The translations under genes and the position numbers were made by a program. Positions 1 through 5,900 of a DNA stretch of 9,516 nucleotides are shown piece after piece. The first letter of the stretch is position 1; each line of letters starts with the position of its first letter. Origin of the DNA: Syntrophaceae bacterium (GTDB lineage: Bacteria; Desulfobacterota; SM23-61); assembly GCA_003154025.1 (NCBI GenBank), contig PMCE01000162.1, positions 4,494-14,009 of the forward strand, given 5' to 3'. Below the pieces are notes generated by a model, which was not told where the DNA came from, did no database searches, and saw only the letters and a program-made list of their open reading frames with translations.

Positions 1-114
1 CGCTATGTCACGGAAAATTTCCAGAAAGTTAGCCAAAGCGTATCGGGTCTGGCTCCGGTAGAAGCAGCGGCTTTTCCTGGACGCAGGGAACCATACCGGA
101 ATTCTACTGATTAA
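1..114 (+). CDS. Possible C-terminal tail of a gene cut by the left edge
   Basis: Reading frame 1 is open from the first base and stops at TAA 112-114, giving 37 residues that end in GRREPYRNSTD. The other two forward frames hit stops sooner (frame 3 by about base 30, frame 2 at 59-61). Codon choice (GTA TCG GGT CTG GCT CCG) resembles the genes downstream. I do not recognise the family, and a short open stretch can occur by chance. If real, it is the last gene of the preceding unit, and the promoter-like region after it would start a new transcript. Confidence 0.25.
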   Translation, partial: RYVTENFQKVSQSVSGLAPVEAAAFPGRREPYRNSTD

Positions 115-310
115 CGGCTATTGGTTTCTTTAGGTTGCGGCCATGCCGCGGGGTGTTTTCTGCGATTAAAGTTTTTCCGCGAGGGAGACATTTCTGTGCA
201 TGGCTGCCGGGTCCTAAACCCCGTGGGCCGAGTTTTTAGAGTCCGGGAATTGGAAAGGCTGGCCGATATCTGCCTCCACCACCGTCTGATGAAATCAATG
301 AAATCAATGA

Positions 311-339
311 TTGACATGCCCTGTCAAAAGTTGTAGGTT
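311..339 (+). promoter_or_regulatory. Putative sigma-70 promoter overlapped by operator-like palindrome
   Basis: TTGACA at 311-316 is a perfect -35 consensus. A 17-nt spacer leads to TAGGTT at 334-339, which matches only three of six -10 positions. The -35 box is one arm of a perfect inverted repeat, TTGACA-TGCCC-TGTCAA (311-327). Such an arrangement would let a bound regulator block RNA polymerase. It lies about 150 bp ahead of the hydrolase gene and is the best candidate for the promoter of the first block. Regulator identity is unknown, and no regulator gene lies in the window. Confidence 0.45.
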
Positions 340-363
340 TCAACCCGTGATCGATATTACCAA

Positions 364-378
364 CAAGGAATTTCCTTG
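364..378. promoter_or_regulatory. Perfect 15-bp inverted repeat, possible operator
   Basis: CAAGGAA-T-TTCCTTG is a perfect inverted repeat with 7-bp arms and a single central base. It lies just downstream of the start site expected from the promoter at 311-339, a position typical for a repressor operator. With a one-base centre it is better read as a DNA-binding site than as an RNA hairpin. The binding protein cannot be named from sequence. Confidence 0.4.
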
Positions 379-418
379 GATATGGAAGGCTTTCATTTCA
401 ATAGGCGAAACCGTCGTC

Positions 419-436
419 CCCTCCCCTTCTGGAGGG
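419..436 (+). promoter_or_regulatory. GC-rich hairpin in the 5' leader of the hydrolase gene
   Basis: CCCTCC (419-424) and GGAGGG (431-436) can form a 6-bp stem with a 6-nt loop in the mRNA leader. It hides a GGAGGG that would otherwise resemble a ribosome binding site without a start codon. No T-run follows, so it is not a terminator. It might protect or tune the transcript; this is inference. Confidence 0.3.
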
Positions 437-491
437 TCGCACCAAAGCGAAGCACTTTTAACGTGACAAAATATTCGGCGGAGGTAACATT

Positions 492-1454
492 GTGAGTATA
501 AGTCTTTTGGGCAATTCGGCCAAAAAATTGATTGAAGAAGTTGCCGTTGTTTCTCCTGGGGAGAACGTCCTGATTTTAACGGATCCTCAAGTCAGCAAGA
601 GAATTCCCGACGCGATTGCTACCGCTGCGTTGATGGCCAAAGGGGTTCCTTCGATACTGGTTATGGTCCCCTCGGAATACCCCGGGGCTCCTCTTCCCGC
701 CCCAGCCGAACAGGCAGTAAAAGGGGCCGAGGTCATTTTGCTAGCGACTTCCAAATCGGTTGCCCATGCCGAAATTTTCTCCACCGAAAAGAACTACCGC
801 CGGTTAATCAGCCTGCCCGGCATCATGGAAGGCTCTTTTATCGAGGGGGGCGGGACGATGGACCTGAAGGATCTGAAAGCAATCACGGAGAGGGTGGCAG
901 CGGCTCTGGAAGGAAAACGCAAATTCGTTTTGAAGAGCGACAAGGGAACGGAGGCTACGTTTTTGTCGCGGGGCAAAGCATTGGCCTGTTATGCCGGGGC
1001 GCCTATTCCTACGGGCTTTGCGATGTTTCCCGATGGGGAAGCTCTCGTGGCCATGGATGAAAAAACCCTCGAAGGCCGTATCGTCTTGGACGTTTTTCAA
1101 ACCGGGGTTGGACCTCTGCGGGAACCCATTGTTTTTGAAATCAAGACCGGAAGAGTCATTCGCATCAGCGGGGGGATTGAGGCGCAGCAGCTCAAAGAGC
1201 TCATAGAGAAATACGGGGACGAGAATTCTTACTATTTCGGAGAATTCGCCCTGGGGACGAATCCCAAAGCCCTGTTCCTGGGCAGCGCCGGAGAAGACAA
1301 GAAGAGGATCGGAACCATCCACATGTCCCTGGGCGACGATGAGGGCATCGGCGGAGCGCTGAAGAGCAAGCTGCATCTTGATGGGGTCATGGGGCGGCCG
1401 ACTTTGACCGTTGACGGAAAGAGGTACATCGAAGACGGCAAGCTTTTGATTTGA
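492..1454 (+). CDS. M29/NicX-like metalloprotein (aminopeptidase T-related)
   Basis: The 320-residue product starts at GTG 492, with GGAGG at 480-484 and a 7-nt spacer. It looks like the short branch of the thermophilic aminopeptidase (M29, COG2309) superfamily, which also contains the iron-dependent 2,5-dihydroxypyridine dioxygenase NicX. The N-terminal half has the usual opening, PGENVLILTD (residues 22-31), followed by a Rossmann-like stretch. The C-terminal half has E251 in GEFALGTNP, E268/D269, H277 in TIHMSLGDD and the HLDG motif with H295 and D297, which are candidate metal ligands. At 320 residues it is shorter than classical M29 aminopeptidases of about 410. There is no signal peptide, so it should act in the cytoplasm. 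In a catabolic locus it is more likely a hydrolase or ring- or amide-processing enzyme than a general peptidase, but the reaction is not shown by sequence. The 104-bp gap to the aldolase holds no clear terminator. Confidence 0.75.
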   Translation: MSISLLGNSAKKLIEEVAVVSPGENVLILTDPQVSKRIPDAIATAALMAKGVPSILVMVPSEYPGAPLPAPAEQAVKGAEVILLATSKSVAHAEIFSTEKNYRRLISLPGIMEGSFIEGGGTMDLKDLKAITERVAAALEGKRKFVLKSDKGTEATFLSRGKALACYAGAPIPTGFAMFPDGEALVAMDEKTLEGRIVLDVFQTGVGPLREPIVFEIKTGRVIRISGGIEAQQLKELIEKYGDENSYYFGEFALGTNPKALFLGSAGEDKKRIGTIHMSLGDDEGIGGALKSKLHLDGVMGRPTLTVDGKRYIEDGKLLI

Positions 1455-1548
1455 ATAAAATCGTTTAAAAATACCCTGCTCCTAATGTCCCAGCCTTCAA
1501 CCCGAGCACCAAGCGGAATGGGGGGGGCAGGTGTTTCCATCAAAATTT

Positions 1549-1553
1549 GGAGG
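1549..1553 (+). promoter_or_regulatory. Shine-Dalgarno site that fixes the aldolase start
   Basis: GGAGG at 1549-1553 stands five bases before ATG 1559. An upstream in-frame TTG at 1547 overlaps this element and would add four residues (MEDD), but it has no ribosome binding site of its own. ATG 1559 is therefore preferred. Confidence 0.75.
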
Positions 1554-1558
1554 ATGAT

Positions 1559-2158
1559 ATGGCTATTCTGGATGTTGACCGAAAGTTGATTGGAGATTTC
1601 ATAGAGATATCGCGCCGGATCCCGAAGCGCGGCCTAACGACCGGCGGCGGGGGCGGGATCAGCATGCGGATCCCCGATTCAGAAAAAATTCTCATCAAGG
1701 GATGGGAAGTACCCTCGGAAGATCTGCGGGAAGAAGACATATCCCTTGTGGATCTCCACGGGAAGCAGCTAAACGATGTAAGAATCTGTCTGGAGGGGCC
1801 TTTGCATCTGGAAGTATTGAAGACCCGGAAAGAAATCGGGGCCGTGATTCACGCCCATCCTCCCTATTCCACGGCCTTCGGCAATATTCGCCCCAATCTG
1901 ACCGATGGAGATTTGAAAAATTATCCCTTCCTCAGACAGGCGGTTTTCACCCCCTATTCCGAAGCGGGGTCTCAGGACCTCGCCCGTTATGTCTCTCAAC
2001 CCTTTCGCAAGGACGGGGTGATTTGCGTTTTCATGCAGGATCACGGAGTGACCGTGGTGGGACCCGATATTTACACTGCCTATTATAACCTGGACTTTCT
2101 TGAAGGAGCGGCCAAAGGCTTTGTTTTGACCGCACTTTTAAAAAATGTCTTTAAATAA
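1559..2158 (+). CDS. Class II aldolase/adducin family protein, atypical phosphate site
   Basis: The 199-residue product has the FucA/AraD fold. The zinc site is intact: E79 in LEGPLHLEV, H98 and H100 in the HAHP motif, and H162 in QDHG. Family members are zinc-dependent aldolases, epimerases or decarboxylases acting on sugar phosphates or on hydroxylated acids. The phosphate-binding residues of E. coli FucA do not appear here. The usual GN of the glycine loop is GG (LTTGGGGGISMR, residues 26-37), the TG pair aligns with WE in IKGWEVP, and the double serine before the zinc glutamate is CL. This suggests an unphosphorylated substrate and possibly a decarboxylase or non-sugar aldolase. The start is set by GGAGG at 1549-1553. 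The gene sits between the hydrolase and the 3-hydroxyacyl-CoA dehydrogenase-type gene and is probably co-transcribed with both. The family is secure; the reaction is not. Confidence 0.88.
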   Translation: MAILDVDRKLIGDFIEISRRIPKRGLTTGGGGGISMRIPDSEKILIKGWEVPSEDLREEDISLVDLHGKQLNDVRICLEGPLHLEVLKTRKEIGAVIHAHPPYSTAFGNIRPNLTDGDLKNYPFLRQAVFTPYSEAGSQDLARYVSQPFRKDGVICVFMQDHGVTVVGPDIYTAYYNLDFLEGAAKGFVLTALLKNVFK

Positions 2159-2208
2159 CTTCCTATGGCGGGCGAGTCACCCGCACACTATGAAAATCCC
2201 CTGTCACC

Positions 2209-2243
2209 CTCTTTTGGAAAAGAGTGGTTAGGGGGTATTACCC
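2209..2243 (+). promoter_or_regulatory. Two adjacent inverted repeats before the dehydrogenase gene
   Basis: CTCTTTT-GG-AAAAGAG (2209-2224) is a perfect 7-bp-arm inverted repeat. GGGTA-T-TACCC (2233-2243) is a perfect 5-bp-arm one immediately after it. A weaker GCGGG/CCCGC pair lies at 2168-2184. None is followed by a run of T, so they are not typical terminators. They could stabilise or process the mRNA between the aldolase and dehydrogenase genes, or bind a protein. Confidence 0.3.
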
Positions 2244-2250
2244 GAGAATG

Positions 2251-2256
2251 AGGAGG
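2251..2256 (+). promoter_or_regulatory. Shine-Dalgarno site for the dehydrogenase gene, long spacer
   Basis: AGGAGG at 2251-2256 lies 12 nt before ATG 2269, a longer spacer than usual. No in-frame start codon is nearer. Longer starts at GTG 2224 or ATG 2248 would add basic residues ahead of the Rossmann fold that family members normally lack. Confidence 0.55.
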
Positions 2257-2268
2257 AATCAAAAATCG

Positions 2269-3216
2269 ATGGGTCAGGAAAATTTCAAAACGGTGACGAT
2301 TGTCGGCTGTGGAACCATGGGGCCCGGCATCACCCAGACTTTTGCCCGGGCTGGATTGAAAATCTTCATGGTGGATCTCAATAGAGGTATCCTGGATCAA
2401 GCTATGCAGAAGATTCAGGATCATCTGGACCTTTTCATCGAATTGGACGTAATCCGGAAAGAAGACAAGGATCCCATTCTGTCTCGGATTCATCCGACAA
2501 CCGATATGGAGATGGCCTGTCGCCAGGCAGATTATTTCATGGAAGTGGTCCCCGAAGTACTGGAGATCAAACAGCGGGTTCATCAACAGGCCGATCAATG
2601 GTGTCCGCCGAAAACGATCCAGGCTTCCAATGCTTCTGGGATCAAGATTACATCGATTGGGGCCGCAACCAAGCGGCCGGACCGGGTTGTGGGTACACAC
2701 TGGGTCAACCCTCCTCATATCATGCAACTCGTAGAAATTGTTAAGGGCGAGACCACCTCCGATGAAACGATAGCAACGGTAAGGGCTTTCTTGACTCGAG
2801 TGGGTAAGGCCCCAATTGTATGCCAGGATACCATTTCTTATCTGAACAATTATATGCAGGGAGCCCTGGGCAGGGCAGCTTTAGAGCTCTGGCAGAACGG
2901 GATTGCGACGCCGGAGGATATTGACCGGGCCGTAAATACGGGGTTCGGCTTCCGCCTTCCAATCGTCGGGCCCCTGGCATTTTTTGATATGGCCGGACTG
3001 GATAATGTGCGCGACTCCTGGGAATATACGAACAAAATGACCGGAGGGCGACTGGGTCCCTTGCCCAAGGAACTTTTGAAACTTGTCGATGAAGGAAATT
3101 GGGGGGTCAAGACCGGAAAAGGTCTTTATGATTATTCCGGGAAAAATGGGCAGGAATTGGTGAAATTACGGGAAAAACAGCTCATCCTGCAGTTGAAAGC
3201 ATTGGGACGAATTTAA
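2269..3216 (+). CDS. 3-hydroxyacyl-CoA dehydrogenase family NAD-dependent oxidoreductase
   Basis: The 315-residue product opens with an NAD-binding Rossmann motif, GCGTMGPGI (residues 13-21), and D36 at the end of the second strand, which favours NAD over NADP. The catalytic set of the HADH family is complete, with the same spacing as the human enzyme: S123 in SNAS, H144 in HWVNPP, E156 in LVEIV and N194. The C-terminal helical domain carries ATPEDIDRAV and the typical ending VKTGKGLYDY (residues 280-289). Relatives include 3-hydroxybutyryl-CoA dehydrogenase, L-gulonate 3-dehydrogenase and L-carnitine dehydrogenase. The HWVNPP variant, rather than HFFNP, leaves open whether the substrate is a CoA ester or a free hydroxy acid. 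Without a thiolase, CoA ligase or hydratase nearby, a free hydroxy acid such as a sugar acid is a fair possibility. This is the last gene before a new promoter. Confidence 0.88.
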   Translation: MGQENFKTVTIVGCGTMGPGITQTFARAGLKIFMVDLNRGILDQAMQKIQDHLDLFIELDVIRKEDKDPILSRIHPTTDMEMACRQADYFMEVVPEVLEIKQRVHQQADQWCPPKTIQASNASGIKITSIGAATKRPDRVVGTHWVNPPHIMQLVEIVKGETTSDETIATVRAFLTRVGKAPIVCQDTISYLNNYMQGALGRAALELWQNGIATPEDIDRAVNTGFGFRLPIVGPLAFFDMAGLDNVRDSWEYTNKMTGGRLGPLPKELLKLVDEGNWGVKTGKGLYDYSGKNGQELVKLREKQLILQLKALGRI

Positions 3217-3220
3217 AATC

Positions 3221-3250
3221 CGGGGGCCGAACCCTTTTCTTCTTTTTTAT
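3221..3250 (+). terminator. Weak candidate terminator after the dehydrogenase gene
   Basis: A short G-rich/C-rich pair (GGGGGCCGAACCC) just after the stop is followed by a pyrimidine tract with runs of four and six T. The stem is only about three pairs, so strength is doubtful. The position, between the first block and a new promoter, fits. Confidence 0.3.
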
Positions 3251-3264
3251 TCCGGAAATTATTC

Positions 3265-3293
3265 TTGACGTCCTCGGTGGAGGTTGATAGATT
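3265..3293 (+). promoter_or_regulatory. Putative sigma-70 promoter of the ABC importer genes
   Basis: TTGACG at 3265-3270 matches five of six -35 positions. After a 17-nt spacer, TAGATT at 3288-3293 matches four of six -10 positions. It lies in the 196-bp gap upstream of the binding-protein gene and predicts a leader of a little over 100 nt. It is the best-formed promoter in the window and would allow importer expression independent of the first block. Confidence 0.55.
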
Positions 3294-3345
3294 TTGTGGC
3301 GTAAACAAGGGCGGGCGATGAACGATGATCCGCAGGATGGTAAAA

Positions 3346-3370
3346 AAATTCGAATTCAAGAATCGAATTT
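3346..3370 (+). promoter_or_regulatory. AT-rich inverted repeat in the binding-protein gene leader
   Basis: AAATTCGA (3346-3353) and TCGAATTT (3363-3370) are perfect reverse complements around a 9-nt loop. The left arm is part of a self-complementary AATTCGAATT. Placed between the promoter and the ribosome binding site, this could be an operator for a local regulator or an mRNA 5' hairpin. Confidence 0.35.
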
Positions 3371-3412
3371 CAGACTTTAGACAGGAACAATTATGAAAGG
3401 GAGGAAAGCATC

Positions 3413-4747
3413 ATGAAGAACAAGATTACACGCCGAGGGTTTTTAAAAGGTCTGGCGGCAACCGGCGTAGCGGCTTTGACAGCCACATCCACCCCGAAGG
3501 CCTTTGGCCAGGCTGCCAAAGGCGGCTTCAACTGGAAGAAATTCTCTGGGGCCAAGATCCGCTTCATGAACAACACTCACGACTGGAGCACTGATTTAAT
3601 TCCCAAAGCCCTGCCCGAGTTTGAGAAGTTGACCGGGATCAAAGTGCAATGGGAGGTCTTGGCCGAGAACCAGTTTCGTCAGAAGCTGACGCTGGAACTC
3701 AGTTCCACCCCGGAATCCATTGACGGCTACATGAGTCTGCCTTCATGGGATGGGATTGCCTTTTACCAGTCCGGCTGGTACGAGCCAATCGAGAAATACC
3801 TCAAATCCTCGGATCTGACCAGCCCCGATTTTGATTTCAAGGATTTCTTCCCGAGCTGCGTGCAGATTGCCACGGTCAGGAACACGCTGGTAGGAGTGCC
3901 CCTCTATCCAGAAGTTCAGATGCTGTATTTTGCCAAGGAAAAGTTCCAAGAGAAGAAGGTGAAGGTTCCGGAGACCTTCGAAGAGTTTGCCGCTGCGGCT
4001 GAAAAGCTGTACGACAAGAATGCCAATTATGCCGGGTACGTAAGCCGGGGGGACGGAATCCAGGCTGTTTACACCCTGGCGCCGTTTGTCTTCGGCATGG
4101 GCGGCCGCTGGCTCGACGAGAACGGGCGTCCCGATATGACCAGCGAAGCCTTCGTAAAGGCGCTGGAGCTTTATAGCGGTACCCTCCGTAAGTTCGGACC
4201 TCCGGGAATCGCGGGGCAAACTTGGGCGCAGAACCAGGTGGTATTCGGTCAGGGAAACGCGGCCATGAACACCGACTCTTCCAACTTCGTTTCTACCTAC
4301 GAGAACCCGAAAAAATCGAAGATTGCCGGAAAAGTTGGCTATGCCCCGGTTCCGCGAGGCCCGGCCGGACTCCGCAGCTCCTTGATTTCATGGTGTCTTT
4401 CGATTGGTTCAAAATCAAAGAACAAAGAGGCAACATGGCTGTTTATTCAATGGCTGGCCAGTAAGGAGATGGTCCTTCGGCAGGCCAGGATGAAGTTGCC
4501 CGTGAGCCGTGAATCGGTGTGGAAAAGTGCCGAATTGCAAGCCGCCATGCCGAAGGAATGGGTGGAAGTATGGGCGAAAGAACTGCCCACAGCTGCGGTC
4601 AACCAAGCAAATCCGCTGGTTGTGCAGGTCCCCGAGACCCGCGATGCTATCGGCAAGGCGATTGTCGCTGTTATTCAGGGGGTTAGCGCGAAGGAAGCGG
4701 CCCTGAAAGCCCAGCAGGAATGTCTGAAGATCCTGAAGATGAGCTAA
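3413..4747 (+). CDS. ABC transporter substrate-binding protein, family 1, Tat-exported
   Basis: The 444-residue product begins with a twin-arginine signal, TRRGFLK (residues 6-12), a hydrophobic stretch to about residue 24, and a probable cleavage near AFGQA (30-34). It should therefore fold in the cytoplasm and be exported by the Tat system. The mature part has marks of the MalE/UgpB-like solute-binding family: LTGIKVQWEV (73-82), GVPLYPEVQMLYF (161-173), GNAAMNTDSS (281-290), GKVGYAPVPRGP (306-317) and SKNKEATWLFIQWLAS (335-350). There is no lipobox cysteine. It captures a solute, probably a carbohydrate or polyol-like compound, for the two permeases downstream. The start has GGGAGG at 3399-3404 with an 8-nt spacer. 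A 223-bp structured gap follows before the permeases. The family is secure; the ligand is unknown. Confidence 0.92.
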   Translation: MKNKITRRGFLKGLAATGVAALTATSTPKAFGQAAKGGFNWKKFSGAKIRFMNNTHDWSTDLIPKALPEFEKLTGIKVQWEVLAENQFRQKLTLELSSTPESIDGYMSLPSWDGIAFYQSGWYEPIEKYLKSSDLTSPDFDFKDFFPSCVQIATVRNTLVGVPLYPEVQMLYFAKEKFQEKKVKVPETFEEFAAAAEKLYDKNANYAGYVSRGDGIQAVYTLAPFVFGMGGRWLDENGRPDMTSEAFVKALELYSGTLRKFGPPGIAGQTWAQNQVVFGQGNAAMNTDSSNFVSTYENPKKSKIAGKVGYAPVPRGPAGLRSSLISWCLSIGSKSKNKEATWLFIQWLASKEMVLRQARMKLPVSRESVWKSAELQAAMPKEWVEVWAKELPTAAVNQANPLVVQVPETRDAIGKAIVAVIQGVSAKEAALKAQQECLKILKMS

Positions 4748-4750
4748 CCC

Positions 4751-4848
4751 TGATGGCTTCGTAAAAAGTCTGTCCCGGAATTTGGCGAGAATCCAGGGAA
4801 GGGGATAAACTCCCCAAACTTTGAATTCAGAAGGTTTTCCCTGGAATT
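4751..4848. repeat. Possible dispersed intergenic (REP/MITE-like) element with paired arms
   Basis: The stretch starts with GGCTTCGTAAAAAGTC (4755-4770) and continues to GAATCCAGGG. From memory this combination recurs between genes in many Desulfobacterota genomes. Its internal arms TCCAGGGAA (4792-4800) and TTCCCTGGA (4837-4845) are complementary and enclose a smaller GGGGA/TCCCC hairpin (4801-4815). No transposase is present. Assignment as a repeat family is by recall only. Confidence 0.4.
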
Positions 4849-4855
4849 TAGAAAG

Positions 4856-4900
4856 AGGGGCCTGAAGGCTGATTTTTCGCGCCGACGGCCCCTATTTGTT
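4856..4900 (+). terminator. Candidate attenuator/terminator between binding protein and permeases
   Basis: AGGGGCC (4856-4862) and GGCCCCT (4887-4893) form a perfect 7-bp GC-rich stem around a 24-nt loop, followed by the T-rich ATTTGTTTGT. Partial termination here would give more binding protein than permease, the usual stoichiometry of such importers. The T-tract is interrupted, so full termination is unlikely. Confidence 0.45.
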
Positions 4901-4970
4901 TGTGGGGGACCAGAATGAAACCAATCCGTTCGGGAACTCCGTCTGAAAGAGGGCGGTCGCGGAGGGCGGT

Positions 4971-5900
4971 ATGAACAGCCGACTCACCAGGGAGACCTTT
5001 TCTATGGATTCCCCCTCCCTCTGGCAGAAATTCGTAGTAGCATGCGACCGCAATGCATCCTGGCTGATGCCCCTCCCTGCGATGATGGTTACGGCCCTGC
5101 TCATGATCTTTCCGCTTGGTTATCTTTTATACATGAGTTTTCATGACTGGCTCCTGATCGGCGGCAAAGCACCGCAGTTCATTTTTTTGCAAAACTATAT
5201 CGCCCTCTTTCACGATGAACGCTTCCTGTCCTCTTTGAGCCGGACAGGAATCTTCATCATGCTCGGTTTGGTTATTCAGGTTCCCTTGGGAGTGGCCATC
5301 GCTGTTCTTTTTAATGAGCATTTTCCCGGGCGCGGGATCATGCGGACTCTGCTCCTTCTGCCCATGGTAGCTACCCCGGTAGCCATGGCCTTGATTTGGG
5401 TCATCATGATGGACCCCAGCAGCGGCGTCTTGAACTACTTTCTGTCTTGGTTCGGGATTCGCGCCGTAGCCTGGCTTTCCGATATCAATGTCGTCATACC
5501 GGCGTTGGTTTTGGTGGATACGTGGCAATGGACGCCCATGGTGACCTTGATCTGCCTGGCAGGCCTTTCGGCCTTGCCCAACGAGCCTTTTGAGGCGGCC
5601 ATGATCGACGGCGCCTCGGTCTGGCAGCGCTTTTGGAGGTTGACCCTACCCATGGTCTGGCCGACCCTTCTCGTGGCCATTCTTTTCCGTTTCATTGACC
5701 TACTGAAAGTCATCGAACATATCTATGTAATGACCCGGGGTGGCCCTGGGTTTGCGTCGGAGACCATCAACCTGTACAACTTCCTCATGGGACTCTTTTA
5801 CTATCGGGTTGGGTACGGTTCCTCCATTTCGGTGGTTATATTCGCATTAGTACTCGGCGCCAGTCTCATGCTCATTCGCGCAAGGAGGACATCATGGTAA
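4971..5900 (+). CDS. Carbohydrate-type ABC permease, MalF/UgpA-like
   Basis: The 309-residue inner-membrane protein has about six hydrophobic segments: roughly 33-55, 92-115, 125-147, 172-198, 230-247 and 284-303. It is a binding-protein-dependent permease of the MalF/UgpA group. The cytoplasmic EAA loop that docks the ATPase is clear: EAAMIDGASVWQRFWRLTLP (208-227). TRGGPGFASETINLY (255-269) is also typical of this subunit. ATG 4971 follows GGAGGG (4961-4966). ATG 5004, 11 codons later and behind GGGAG (4990-4994), is an equally plausible start. It is shorter than E. coli MalF and lacks the large periplasmic insertion, like most UgpA-type proteins. It pairs with the overlapping second permease. 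Confidence 0.92.
   Translation: MNSRLTRETFSMDSPSLWQKFVVACDRNASWLMPLPAMMVTALLMIFPLGYLLYMSFHDWLLIGGKAPQFIFLQNYIALFHDERFLSSLSRTGIFIMLGLVIQVPLGVAIAVLFNEHFPGRGIMRTLLLLPMVATPVAMALIWVIMMDPSSGVLNYFLSWFGIRAVAWLSDINVVIPALVLVDTWQWTPMVTLICLAGLSALPNEPFEAAMIDGASVWQRFWRLTLPMVWPTLLVAILFRFIDLLKVIEHIYVMTRGGPGFASETINLYNFLMGLFYYRVGYGSSISVVIFALVLGASLMLIRARRTSW

Larger units (their letters stand above)
115..491. other. Intergenic leader region without a convincing gene
   Basis: About 375 bp separate the left-edge frame from the first clear gene. The only notable open frame inside starts at TTG 121 and encodes 71 residues of low-quality composition with no ribosome binding site, so I do not call it. What the stretch does hold is regulatory-looking structure: a 9-bp tandem repeat ATGAAATCA at 289-306, an inverted repeat overlapping a -35-like TTGACA at 311-327, a second inverted repeat at 364-378, a GC-rich hairpin at 419-436 and a strong Shine-Dalgarno sequence at 480-484. 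Confidence 0.6.

Noticed and set aside
289..306. ATGAAATCA tandem repeat as a repeat array
   Set aside because: There are only two exact 9-bp units plus one diverged one, too few to call an array or CRISPR-like element.
121..336. 71-residue plus-strand frame in the leader
   Set aside because: It starts at TTG with no ribosome binding site, has no recognisable motif, and overlaps the palindromic promoter region and repeated ATGAAATCA units.
804..1376. 190-residue minus-strand frame
   Set aside because: It lies fully antisense inside the M29-like gene, whose own frame has clear family motifs. Its composition is that of a shadow frame.
1547..1558. TTG 1547 as aldolase start
   Set aside because: The codon overlaps the Shine-Dalgarno sequence that serves ATG 1559.
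3743..4219. 158-residue minus-strand frame
   Set aside because: It is antisense to the binding-protein gene and has no motif or ribosome binding site.
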